Source of the DNA: Metaphire vulgaris
Lineage: Eukaryota; Annelida; Clitellata; Crassiclitellata; Megascolecidae
DNA length: 64,000 nucleotides
Assembly: GCA_018105865.1 (NCBI GenBank)
Contig: CM030851.1
Coordinates: 10,653,828-10,717,827 of the forward strand
Direction of reading: 5' to 3'
Numbering within the stretch: the stretch's first letter is position 1; every line of letters begins with the position of its first letter. Positions 1-10,800 of this stretch are shown here, piece by piece. The notes beneath the pieces were generated by a model. The model searched no databases. It was not told the origin of the DNA and saw only the letters and a program-made list of their open reading frames with translations. The translations under genes were made by a program, and so were the position numbers.

Positions 1-883
1 GTCAGACAAAAACAGTGTGTGTATATTAACTCTATTTGACAGAAAATGCGCTTTTGTCTCCATCCCCACCCCCCCCCCCCAAAACACAATGTCGCGCAGA
101 CCAATGTTAACGACGTCGTTATAACGCCGACTTATCGTTAGTTTTCTGGCTGTAAATCCTGAGACGCTGCTCTTAAATTAATTAAGACGGGCGGTTATTA
201 TCATCTCGTTTGCGTTCGGCGTAATGAACTTGCAATTATTAATGTGCGTGTTTTCCGAAACGCTGTGTTGATTATATTAGAGATCTTGAAGCTGGTTGTG
301 TTTGATTAACCGAAGCGGCAATGGCGGGAGTTTTTGTCGTGGAGTTTTTGTCGACCAATTTCGAAATTGAAAATGCTTTTTTTGCATGTGTTCACACACG
401 ACAGAGGCTAGAATAGGCCTATGTAGTTGGCAATATATTAAACGCTCCTTTCTAGAATACTCAGGAGTAGGCCTACTGTCCGCTTGAAGCAAGATTAGAA
501 AAAAGATGTTGTGATGCGGTAATCGAGATTTTTTTAAATTCTGCAAATCGTTGCCCACTTTTGTCAGAAGGTCGCGTATTCCACGGAATCTCTTTTGTTG
601 AAAATTTAAATGATTTCGCCAAGCTTGGATATAAATAATAAAACAAACGATTTTTCCAATCTATTCAGTTAATGTGTGCAATGCTGAGGCGTTCTTTACT
701 GAGAAAATGTGGTTTTTGTAGACTCCAAGAAAAGAAGACAACAAATGCGATTGTGACAAACGAAAGTTGAAGTGAATGACTATATGAGTAACTTTGGCTA
801 TTAACAGAAAATAGATCCTACTAAACCACTTAAAGCTTTATTATTATTATTATTATTATTATCAGTAGTAGTAGTAGTAAACC

Positions 884-920
<37 letters not shown>

Positions 921-962
921 TTATTATTACTACTCGAAGAAAAGAAGACTCAAGTATATTAG

Positions 963-1039
<77 letters not shown>

Positions 1040-1417
1040 TACAAACAAATTGCATCATGAGATATATGTCATTGCACCTTGAATATGTAACACAATGCAG
1101 AACAAATTGGCTAAAAGTTCCAGATCTGACAAGTTCATAGTGGTTATTAGGCTATTATTAATATTAATATTATTATTATTTCTATTACTATTATTATTAT
1201 TATTGTTATTATTATTATTTTAATGTTATTGTTTTGTTGTTCGTTAAAAGCATGCAGTAGCGAAAAGACAGGTTTTCATTGTCTTGGTCTTAACCGTGAT
1301 CTATTCATAAGTTATTACTCGTTCAGAGAAATAAAACTGTCGAATTCTACTGCATAAACTGCGTTTTGAGATATTCTGTACTGGTTCCTGACTTCTGCTG
1401 CTGCTCCTGGCCAACAG
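1..1417. other. Intron or upstream DNA of the GPCR gene, with a compound TTA/TAG/TAC microsatellite
   Basis: No coding exon is recognisable here. A LINE-like 3' tail fragment (taaaccacttaaa) at about 823-836 runs into a trinucleotide array at about 840-1040 that changes from TTA to TAG to TAC units around two short non-repeat interruptions. A second impure TTA stretch lies at about 1155-1215. The N-terminal exon of the GPCR must lie here unrecognised or left of the window. Two copies of the octamer TAGGCCTA are at 414 and 468. Confidence 0.7.
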
Positions 1418-1607
1418 GGAACCTGATAGTCATCGCCGTCATCGTGTTGCACTGTCGCATGAGAACGGTCACGAACTTCTTTCTGGCGAATCTTGCGGCG
1501 ACAGACCTCTGCGTTGGCATATTCTGCGTCCTTCCCAATCTGTCCATCTACCTTTCGCCATACTGGATTCTTGGACGGGTTAGAATACTGTCATTTGAAT
1601 TTTACCC

Positions 1608-1639
<32 letters not shown>

Positions 1640-1786
1640 ATAATTATATATATGCTGTACAAAGATACATACACACGAGTCAGGGACTGTTCTAAGAGAA
1701 AATAATATCACTGCACTAAACTCAGAAAATGTATGTACAGTGGTTTTCACACAGGCTTACTTAGCCTCCTAAACCACTTAAAATCA

Positions 1787-1848
<62 letters not shown>

Positions 1849-4178
1849 CCGCGCAAAAAAACAAGCAAAAAGGTCGTCCGGAACATTTATCACTGCATAA
1901 AGCACAGAATATTGCATTTTACCACTGTACATTTTCATTTTATCACTGCACATTTGGTGTATCACTGCACGTTAAAACAGGCCCTGACACTAATGCGAAT
2001 ATGCACGCATACATACAGGGTGGCGCAACATAATTAACCGGTACGACCTTGGTCGCTGTAACTATTTTCACAACCACTGTGTCTAAATGCCTGACATCTG
2101 GTGTACCTCTACAGTGTTATATCCTGAAAGCAGTCATTCAAGTTTTTCTGTCAAATTACAAGTGCAGCGGCGCCATCTAGCGAAAACCAGGCTGGGGTCG
2201 GACGCGTCCAACAAAAATTCGATGTTTTATTGCGCCACCCTGCGTGTCCCGTCAAATGCGCGACGAGCCCGACGACTTAACTTAATTCGTCTACTACTGT
2301 CCAGATAAATCTCTATCCGGCGTTTGAGGGACACCCCGAGCCCCAACGATGGTAGGGCGGAGAGCGAGGCGCGGTGGGGGGGGGGGAATCGGAACATGAT
2401 ATATGTTTAAGGCTGTTTAGAATTGTTGGCTAAATAGCGGATAAATAATCCGGAGAATTTTCATTTTATAGCATAATTTATAAATTGAAGCTTAGCCGTG
2501 TTTTTGTCGCGAATATGTCGGCTCGCATTTGTCGATTGCGCATTTCTCAGTGAACCCCGTCCTGTATATACATTATACATGCATGCAAACACATACAAAG
2601 TTGTATATAATTGTATTCTCGTGTGCAGGGACGTCATTTCATTGTTTTCCAGTGGGGGTGGGCAAGACTTTCGACTGCAAGGCAGGCAGTACTTTTTAAA
2701 AATACCTATGCAGTATGCAAACTGGTTTTTGTCCATAGTACATGCTACATGCGTTACTAAAGAGTACATACTAGTGATTGTAATAAAATTATAAAAACAA
2801 TTGAGAACACAACGATTTTAAAAACACAAAAATTCGTGAAAATGTTTCCCCTAAAAATCAGGAGAGGCAAAGGCACCCCTCAAAGATGGTCCATGCTCGT
2901 GTGTGAAGACATTTGTTGGCATTTTCTGCGAATTCTAACGAATTCCGTTATACAGACGATCGATTATTTGCAAAATTTCTTTGGGCCAGACGATGTGCAA
3001 GCTGCACTACTTCATTCAATCGATGAGCTACACAGCATCCATAACCATCCTCGCGGTCATATCCGTGGAACGATACGTCGCCATCATCCACCCGATGCGC
3101 AGCAAGCAGCTGCTGCAGACGATGTGGCTGCTGAGGGCCGCCATAGTAGTCGTCTGGATCGTCTCCGCCGGCTCCGGAATTCCCAACGTCGTCATCTACG
3201 ACACCGTCGAGCTGACGACGCCCGACGGAGCGCCGGTGTCGTTCTGCATGTTCGGTCTGCCGTTCAACGACCGCGCGTACGCCGTGGTGACGTTCCTGCT
3301 CTGGTACCTGCTTCCCGTGTTGCTCATGACGTTCGTGTACGGTCGCATCGCGGTCGTTCTGTGGCGGAGCAGTAGCGGTTCCGCCGGGGCGGCGGCGGCG
3401 GCGGCGGGATCCTGCGATCGACCCCGGTGGGCCTGGGAGTTGTTGCGGCGAGCAACTCGGAGGAAATGCGCGAATGTTCCAGGATGCAGGCGAACAGGTC
3501 GGTATCGTCGATCGAGGATTGTTGTCGGTATTCGACGTTACAGAAAACGCCAAGAAGAAACACCATCATCATGATCAGAGGAGGAGGAGGAGAGGGAGGG
3601 AGGATTGTCGTCATAAATCTCGATCCTCTGTCACCTGGAGCACTGGAACCGCGTCCCAATCCCAAGACGGATCCAGTGGCGTCCACGCACCAGGCGAAAC
3701 CTCCGGACCGCAGTATCGCTGCAGGAGTTCCGGTGGTTCGCGATCGTCTCGAGAGGAACTCGAGTCGCAACAAAGAGAAACCTGCTCAAGAAGACCTGCG
3801 TCGACGCAGAGACGATCGTCTCTGCGCGCGGCGGCGAACACAACTCGACGCGCGGTGAAGAACGGCGCCCTGTTCTCGCGAAGGAAGATTGTCCGGCTTC
3901 TGTTGGCCATCGTAGTGACGTTTTCGCTGTGCGTCCTGCCGTACCACGTCCGCGTCCTGTGGCTGGCGTTCGGACGTCCGGATCCCGGATTCTGGCAGAT
4001 GCTCGTACCGCCGCTGACGTTCGTCATGTACTACGCCAACAGCGGTCTGAATCCGCTGCTGTACGCCTTCCTGTCGGAGAAGTTTCGGGCCAGTCTGACG
4101 GACCTGGTGCGGTGCGGCGAGGCGACGCGCCTGCGACGCATCAGCCTCACCGTCAAGACGCTGAATACCGTTACTTGA
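1418..4178 (+). CDS. Rhodopsin-class GPCR, trissin-receptor-like (last two coding exons)
   Basis: Peptide-type class A receptor of the plasma membrane. The exon at 1418-1578 follows acceptor ccaacag, encodes the GN motif of TM1 through TM2 (LAATDLCVG) and ends before a phase-0 GT. The exon starting at 2990 resumes in phase 0 with TMCKLHYF (TM3 disulphide Cys), SYTAS, ERY in place of DRY, then TM4, the second extracellular-loop Cys (SFCMF) and TM5. After a long intracellular loop 3 come TM6 (CVLPYH) and TM7 (NSGLNPLLYAF, the NPxxY region), ending at a TGA at 4176-4178. The LSxYxxPxW-like stretch after TM2 and SMSYTAS with ERYVAIIHP resemble the insect trissin receptor as I remember it. Loop 3 needs two frame changes (about 3420 and 3800), each equal to one lost base or to an unrecognised mini-intron. 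The N-terminal exon was not found. The GPCR class is near certain; the ligand subfamily is inferred. Confidence 0.85.
1739..1845 (+). mobile_element. LINE 3' end: hairpin tail plus TTA microsatellite
   Basis: The tail reads AGTGGTTT, a cacacagg stretch, the inner stem AGGCT/AGCCT, then AAACCACT, followed by ttaaaatca and about twenty TTA units. The same tail is seen in reverse at 5762-5815 and 13612-13660 and forward at 39488-39527. The longer copy at 51.9 kb joins it to the reverse-transcriptase C-terminus, which identifies it as a non-LTR retrotransposon end. Confidence 0.75.
2016..2242. mobile_element. Inverted-repeat MITE, ends CAGGGTGGCGCAA
   Basis: The left end CAGGGTGGCGCAA is matched in inverse by TTGCGCCACCCTG on the right. 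A TA precedes the left end but the right flank (cgtg) does not repeat it, so the superfamily is uncertain. The open frame inside (2087-2308) has no recognisable domain and is not called. Confidence 0.65.
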
Positions 4179-4909
4179 AAACGACACACTGCATCGACTC
4201 GATGTTTTATCCAGGCCTGTTAGGGGGAGGTTCCCCAGACTCGTAGGAAGTAGGGGTGCAGAGGGTGCAGTTGCACCCCCGGAAGACAAGGCTGTTTTGT
4301 AATTTTTGCTTGTGAGGATTTTTAAATTGAAGAAAGAGAGATGATGACTTTTTGCTTGTCGTGGTTTTTAGGAGGTCAAAGTAAAGTTTGTTGCGACCTT
4401 TTTGCGAACTTTTTCGCTTGTTGCAAGTTTTTTATCTTGAGAAAATCTGCACTCCCTGCTGAAAATTCGTTACGACGTGCCTGTTCCCCTCCTAAAAACG
4501 CCCCCCACCAAATCCCAGCACTGACAAATGTTTGCATTGAACTATGTCTCTTCTTCTCCAGCCAAGTCCATTCCTCCATCCCCCTCCCCAATGGCATGGA
4601 GTCTGAATGAAACACTGCATCGACTAACGTACATACGTCAATTTAGCATAGCATTTGACATTTGGACAAGTAGCACAATAGCACTCTGACAGCTCGAGAA
4701 GAACAACCCAAAATGTGGTTCAAAGTGAAACTGATTTAGGCCTAATGAGCAAACAACGACGACGACAAAAGAAGCGGCAACAAAAACTACAACAATAATA
4801 ATGATAATGCCAATAATAGTAATTCTACTACAACAACTACTACTACTACTACTACTACTGCTTGTACAACTACTACTAACTACTACTAATAGGGGATGGA
4901 AGATGGCAG
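4179..4909. other. GPCR 3' flank with degraded MITE sequence and TAC repeats
   Basis: Contains a gatgactttttgcttgtc core near 4340 typical of the MITEs in this window, and impure CAA/TAC repeats at about 4755-4890. No coding region recognised. Confidence 0.6.
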
Positions 4910-5190
4910 CAGTGGCGTAGCCAAGAGGGGGTTGAGGAATTTAAACCCCTTGGCTGCCGAAAACAAAATAGTTTTAATGAGTCTCCATGCATTTTAATTT
5001 TTTTGACGCGACTTTGGGGGTCAAACACCCCACCCTCTTGGCTATAGACGGTAAAGGTTTAAGTATTTTTTGCTTGTCAACTAAAAAAAACTAGAGGTGA
5101 CAACGTTTTTTTGGTTGTCAGGGTTTTCCAAACTTGGTCACGGTCAAAACCAAAACCAACCCCCTTCCGGAAATCCTGGCTACGCCACTG
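4910..5190. mobile_element. Non-autonomous hAT-type element (281 bp) with 8-bp TSD
   Basis: Begins CAGTGGCGTAGCCA and ends TGGCTACGCCACTG, a near-perfect inverted repeat. The 8 bp on each side are identical (gatggcag at 4902-4909 and 5191-5198), the target duplication expected for hAT transposons. It sits inside a tRNA-derived SINE. Internal tttgcttgtcaa and ggttgtcagg match the shared MITE core. A degraded relative lies at about 54993-55280. Confidence 0.88.
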
Positions 5191-5430
5191 GATGGCAGAT
5201 TGGTAGCACGCAGGAGAGGCACGCTGACGACCGGGGATCTAGTCCCAATAGAGTCTCTATGGTCGACTGAGCCTTCACTTGCTAAGAGGGTGGCGTTAAA
5301 TTTGAGGAACAGCGTTAAGCTGCGATGGTTAAACGCGTGTTTAGAAGCACGACTGGCAACCTACTCTAGATTAAATGACGTAAGCAGTGTACAGTGTACG
5401 TCGCTGCATACCAAAGAGACCGGAGTTTAG
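5191..5430 (+). mobile_element. tRNA-derived SINE, split by the hAT element to its left
   Basis: A-box-like tggcagattggtagcacg and B-box-like ggggatctagtccc, followed by a body (ctgagccttcacttgctaagagggtggcgtta) also seen at 7350-7625 and, on the other strand, at 38347-38690. The open frame at 5134-5430 is this repeat, not a gene. Confidence 0.7.
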
Positions 5431-5515
5431 CTTCTGCGCTGGAAATCGAGTTTGTATGGGAACATTTGCCTTACAGTTACAGGCCGAGGCAACCCGTATA
5501 ATAAATAATTATAAT

Positions 5516-5900
5516 AATAAATAATAATAAATCTAGTAGTAGTTGTCCGACAAAAATTATAGTGCAGTAGTATTAGTAGTAGTAGCAGTAGTAGTAGCAG
5601 TATTAGTAGCATTATTATTCTGAGTAGTAGCAGTAGCAGTTCAGCAGTAGCAAGTCGAGCTCAAAAGCAGTAGCAGTTGAGCAGCAGCAGTAGTTTTTGT
5701 TTGTCAGCAGCAGAAGTAGTAGTTGGAGTCAGTGGTAGTAGCAGTAGTAGCAGTAGTAGTAATTTTATTTAAAGTGGTTTAGGAGGCTAAGTAAGCCTGT
5801 GTAAAAACCACTAGGCTACAGTAGACCACTAGGTCCTCTAATTCTGCGTTCAGTAACCTGGATGTCCCAGATAACCTTTGAATCCGTTTAGGCCTACTGT
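5516..5900 (-). mobile_element. LINE 3' tail with impure TAG/TAA microsatellite
   Basis: Impure TAG/CAG repeats (5516-5770) adjoin the reverse complement of the LINE tail hairpin (5762-5815), followed by LINE sequence (cagataacctttgaatccgttta) that matches the C-terminal coding part seen at 51.9 kb (TVNGFKGYL). Confidence 0.7.
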
Positions 5901-5921
5901 TTCTAATGCCACTGCCACTGC

Positions 5922-6206
5922 CAGAGGCGGACCGAGGGGGCAAGGGGGACATATGTCCCCGGCCCCTTCTGAGAAATCGAAATCGGATATTAAACGCACA
6001 ATAAAGAGGAAGATGAAACACGTGTGCCGACCTTTTTTTGCTTGACAGCACCAAATGAAGAAGGGCGCCGTAAGAGCTGAGGGGCGCCGAAAACGATGTG
6101 ACGACCTTTTTTTGCTCGTCGGGGGCTCGGGGCAATGTTGGGGGGGGGAGGGGGCGCCAACGGTGCACTTTGCCCCCGGGCGCCGCATGCCCTCGGCCCA
6201 CCTCTG
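5922..6206. mobile_element. hAT-type MITE, ends CAGAGGCGGACCGAG, with TSD
   Basis: Left end CAGAGGCGGACCGAG, right end CTCGGCCCACCTCTG. Flanks gccactgc and gtcactgc match at 7 of 8 positions. It has two cores of the gacctttttttgcttg type (about 6031 and 6100). Confidence 0.8.
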
Positions 6207-6289
6207 GTCACTGCCACTTGCTACTCGTTGTCACTTGTTAAGCATGTGATTGGGATTTGATCAATGTCTTTCATATTAATCAACATAAC

Positions 6290-6482
6290 TAGTGGCGTAG
6301 CCAAAGGGGGTTTTGGGGTTGCCACTCCCCACCCCTTTGGTGATACCTATATAGTTTGCTTTTAATCAAGCTCAAAATAATAGTTGACGCACTTATTTTG
6401 TTTGTCAGAATTTTTCGAAGTTGGATCTCATGGGAACCATAACACCCTCCCCCCCCTTCGAAAAATCCTGGCTACGCCACCT
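6290..6482. mobile_element. hAT-type MITE, ends TAGTGGCGTAGCC / GGCTACGCCACCT
   Basis: Imperfect inverted ends of the CAGTGGCGTAGCC class. Flanks aacataac and gacataac match at 7 of 8. The interior has a tttgtttgtcag variant of the core. Confidence 0.72.
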
Positions 6483-6509
6483 GACATAACCACGAAGGAG
6501 TAGGCCTAT

Positions 6510-7349
6510 GCTAATGCTGGATATCTCAGCGTTACGTTACAGTCCGGTGGCCAGGGCGTGTTAGGGCAGTAGGCTAACGCAGGCCACGCGTGAAGCTTCT
6601 CAGAAATCAAAACCGAAAGTATTAAAATGCAGAGTCTGTCGAATCGTTGGAATTTTTAGTTTCCTCGGTTTTTCAGGTGAGGTCTGAAAATCATAAGATA
6701 TTTCTTCCGACTTCGGCGAAATATTGATCGAAATTTTAACGGTAACCGTTTCTTTTCGTTAGTTATAATGCTAGGCATTTGCTTTAGATATTAGGTGCGA
6801 CTTAGAGGTTTAGGCCTGCGTTGATTGCCAAATGATCGCAGGACATGTTCAGACTTGAATATTTCGAAACGACAAACGTTTTCGCATTTCATTCAGGGTC
6901 GTATATAAGTCAGACCAGTGATGGAGATTTTAGTCTCCCCAGTTCCCACTTGCCCCTGCTATTTAAGCAATTGATACCCCCTTGGGTATTAGAAATGGTG
7001 CGATAGGATTGCATAATTATTAATTATTATTATTATTATTTAATGAGCGCGGACAAGTCTATATGCGATGACCAGTAATTTCCCCTTTCCCGCTAAAAAT
7101 ATCTCACTGGTTTCATGTTCCGTTTTCCAAAATTGGGGAAATGTCGGCACTGGAATAATTTTAGAGAACAGTCGAGGAAATCAGTTATTTAACCTTCGTG
7201 TGAAATTATGTCACTTCTGATTTAGGTCGTATAAAAGTAGCTAGCTCGGTTACCGATTATATCTGTGGTATAGGCTATTAAGGTTATTCTGGTTGATCAC
7301 ATCTGTTTGATGACCGATTAAAGTCTGTTTACGCGGTCTATTCTGAGGC
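6510..7349. other. Spacer without recognised genes
   Basis: AT-rich sequence. A LINE 3' tail fragment (gatacccccttgggtattagaaatggtgc) at about 6970-7040 runs into TTA units, the same tail as at 24.25 kb. Nothing else is recognised. Confidence 0.6.
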
Positions 7350-7630
7350 GTGAAGTTAGCAGAGTGGTAACAACACTGGACGATGAAGCAGAAGGTCAAG
7401 GGGTTTGATACCCTCAGGAGCCCTAAGTTTGACTCAGCCTTATTCGCTAGAGGGCGGTGGTAAATCGAGGAGGAGCGTTAAACTGCGAGGTAAAACGTGG
7501 GTCTGGGGAAAGTAATGACAATGTACTCCAAATTAATGGCTTATACCACTTACGTCGATATTTGCCTAGACCCGTAAGTAAGTCCCGTTCGGACTCGAGA
7601 ACGGGACCTATCTTTACCTTTACAGTCTGT
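7350..7630 (+). mobile_element. tRNA-derived SINE
   Basis: A-box-like tagcagagtggtaacaac and B-box-like ggtcaaggggtttgataccc are spaced as in a tRNA gene. The body includes ctcagccttattcgctagagggcggtgg and gtaaaacgtgggtctggggaaagtaatg, shared with copies at 38.4 kb (-), 48.1 kb and 56.7 kb (-). Confidence 0.78.
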
Positions 7631-7818
7631 TCTAGTTCTGTATATAGATATATCATTGCTTAATTTGTCGACAAACACTGAAGTATGACACACGGGTATA
7701 AATGAAATTCTTTGATGTTTTAGTTTTATGTACTAAGCACTATAAAGATGATCTGAAATGGTATTTTTTAGTGAAAGACAGAGAATTATTGCAAAAAGAG
7801 TACAGTTGATGAGATAAT

Positions 7819-10800
7819 ATGGCTGAATCCGATATTGGCGACGACTCAAAAACTGTACAGGCATTTATTTCAGGCTGCGCTTGGGAGTTACCGAATGAAA
7901 ACAGTGAGCCTTATTTTATGCCGTGCATTCATGCACTTTGCAAGGATTGTATAGACAAGAATGATTGTCATGAGGATCACAGGCATAAAGAGGCAAGTAA
8001 GCCTACTTATAAATGTAGAATTTGCAGCTTTGAAATTCAGCATCAAGCCCAAGTCAGTTTTGCCACTGAACTACGTGAAATGATTCCTCAAGTAATTCAA
8101 ATGTGGATGAAAATATTTGATGTTAAATTCTCATGTGGCATATGTGGACGTTGGCTGTTTCCAATGGCACATTACTGTAAACAGTGTAGATGCTGTTTAT
8201 GTTTGTCGTGCAACCAACAACATGAATACTGGAATAAGGTCTCACTTTTGCATAATCATGTTCTGAATAAGAAATTTGATCGTTATCACTGGAGTCATAA
8301 AGGGCCTCTTGAGATTCACTGTGTTGGATGTGAAAAATCTGCTTGCATTGCATGTTTTATTGAAAATGATAGGACTGTTTCTGCTGTGATAAACAGTGAT
8401 TTTGACGAGATTAAAAGACATATGTCTCTATTGAGAAAAATCCTTCGTGAAAGAATAAAGCAGCTGCATCAGGAAAAGCAAGGTATTCAGCGTGAAGAAG
8501 AATTCTTACGAAAAGAAATCGATAAGCAAGTCAATGACCTCAAGGATCGTTTAAATAAGTGGGGAAAAGCTTTAAAAGAACAAATAACATTAAATTATAC
8601 ATCAAAGTTAGCTGTTCTGGATTCTGAAATGAAGAAAGCTAAGCAGAGTTGGGCCACTGTAGAGGATAAACTACTTGACTTACCAATTTTGAAAGGGAAA
8701 GAAATTGTAGATTACCTTTGTAATCAGAAATACTTTTTAATGTTTAAAAACGAATACAATGAATGCACTCAACTGGATTCTCCGACATCTCATTTATGCT
8801 TCAGAGTTTCAAACATTCTTCATCTTTCCAATGAAGACATATTTGGAACACTCCAAGGTATTGGATTTTGTTTGTATTTTGCTTTTATTGGACTTTGATT
8901 GAAATTCAATTAGGCTGTCTATTTGATCTTCTCTTATTCTCCTTTTTAATCAACCATTGAAGAAATCTGTCAAATTTTAAAAATTGATATTTCAAGAATT
9001 TCAATGCATGTGAGTACCAGTACATGAAAATATCCACACACACACATGCACATTTGGATGAATTATCACTATAGAACTTTGTCATAGAATAGTTAAGAAA
9101 TGCATCTTGCATTACATTTTATTAATTTAGTGAATTTAATGGAAATTTGACTTACATTTTACTGCATGGCTATGTTTTTCTTTAATGGCTGGTAGAACAG
9201 TGAATGAACAGTCTAGAAAACTGTTGTTGTTGTGCCCAGCTACTAAATATATAAAAGCAGTGTTTCATTTATTTATCAAACCTTAGAGAGACAAGACAAA
9301 CCTCCACTTGATGCTGACAAATGTGATGAATCAACAAAGAGTTTAATAGAAAATATTTGCAGTAAAGTAGTGAAAAGAGAGATTTTTGAGGAGATCTTGT
9401 CAGTATCTCAAAATCAACATTCATTTGGAGCTACAATGCCCTTTGAAACTGTAGAAACAACCATCACTAAAACAGTTGATGAATATCATGATATGATGAT
9501 TGAAACTAAGCGTCAAATGGAAAGAGTGACTTCAGCCATAAACAGAGAAGAAAGTAATAATGATGCATTTGCTGCCAGTTTATCCATTTTGAAAAAACCA
9601 TTGCCAGAGAGTTGAAATCCTTTGAGTTCTTTTGTGGTATGATAACATCCATATATGGAAAAAATAAACTTTCAAGTTCTTTGCAAGCAAAGATTGTCAA
9701 ATGTGCTACTCTGGTAGATGAGCAAAGAAAGATGTTGCAGAGGGTAATGGAGCAACTAAAGCAACCTGCACCAACTGGATTAAATAGGAATAGAGGTTAG
9801 TATGTTATTCAATAATTTTCTGGTTTTGTGGACATAACACTTCATTCACTAGATTCTTCTGCCACATATTTGCTATTTCTGATAACTGGTTGATGCTGTT
9901 TAAGAAATATTGAATTCTGGCAAAGAACACAAAATGTCATAAAAGTTTGAAACCACTCACCTTTTGACTTTTGATTTTGTCGTTCATATGTTTATTGCTT
10001 GTGACAAGTTGCATTGCAATGTTTGGAATTTTCAGAATTATAAAAAATAAATGATTAATTTTCACATATAGTTATTTTCAGCAATTCATTTTATAACTGA
10101 CTGTAAAATTACATCTACCATTATTTTTGGAGCAAATGATAAATGAGCCTTGTATTAAGTTGCTTATGTTACCAGATTATTGTTTAGCTGCTACTTGTAC
10201 ATGTACCATCTAGTAGATCTAACCTAACCTAATGACCAACTTCTATAGCGCCACTTCATAATGCATAGAAGCAATAGAAGCATTGGCCAATGGCGTGGGA
10301 GTATTCCTGCCATCAGCATTGGGGGATAGAATTTTTTAAAAGTATACCCACCCATAAATATGTTTAAACTCTAGTGATGACCTTTTTTGCTTGTCAGGCT
10401 TTTTAGAATGCTAAAGAAGCAAAGAAGCACAAAACATCGGGGGCGATAAATGGATAAATTTACTATATGCCCCTCACTAATTATTGGGTGGAATTTGATG
10501 GAATTTGATGGAATTTGGTGGAAATGTCCAATTTATGAGACCGGACAATCAGATGGATGATGGATGATGGATGATGGATAAGCCAGATAAAAAAGATAGC
10601 ACCAAATTTTACAATTTATGAGTTTCTGTTAATTGTGCTTTAACTTTGGTGTGTATTCATGGCTAATCCAACATTTTGATTTTTAGTAAGCCAGATTTTG
10701 TGAAGAGTAGATTAAACCGGCCTTTAGTTTCCCGTCAGAACACCGAATTTAACAACGTGAGCGCGGTTATTTATTGCATAATTTCTGTTAACCAACCAAG

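Larger units (their letters stand above)
1579..2989 (+). other. Phase-0 intron of the GPCR with microsatellites, a LINE tail and a MITE
   Basis: Bounded by CGG|gttag and gggccag|ACG, both phase 0. It holds a TA array (about 1609-1634), a LINE 3' hairpin tail followed by a TTA array (1739-1845) and an inverted-repeat element (2016-2242). The rest, including overlapping open frames at 2461-2794, shows no recognisable coding content. Confidence 0.75.

Noticed and set aside
862..1044. Poly-serine/leucine open frames over microsatellites (also at 18490-18778, 21100-21670, 36577-37059, 39613-39889, 42429-42913, 44051-44490)
   Set aside because: They are translations of trinucleotide repeats open in several frames on both strands, with no start context or domain.
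8858..8898. TRIM protein ending at 8898 as a separate gene
   Set aside because: The frame past 8857 follows a consensus donor (caag|gtattg), the extra residues are hydrophobic and unlike the family, and exon 2 joins in the correct phase with continuing coiled coil. Kept as the alternative to the fusion.
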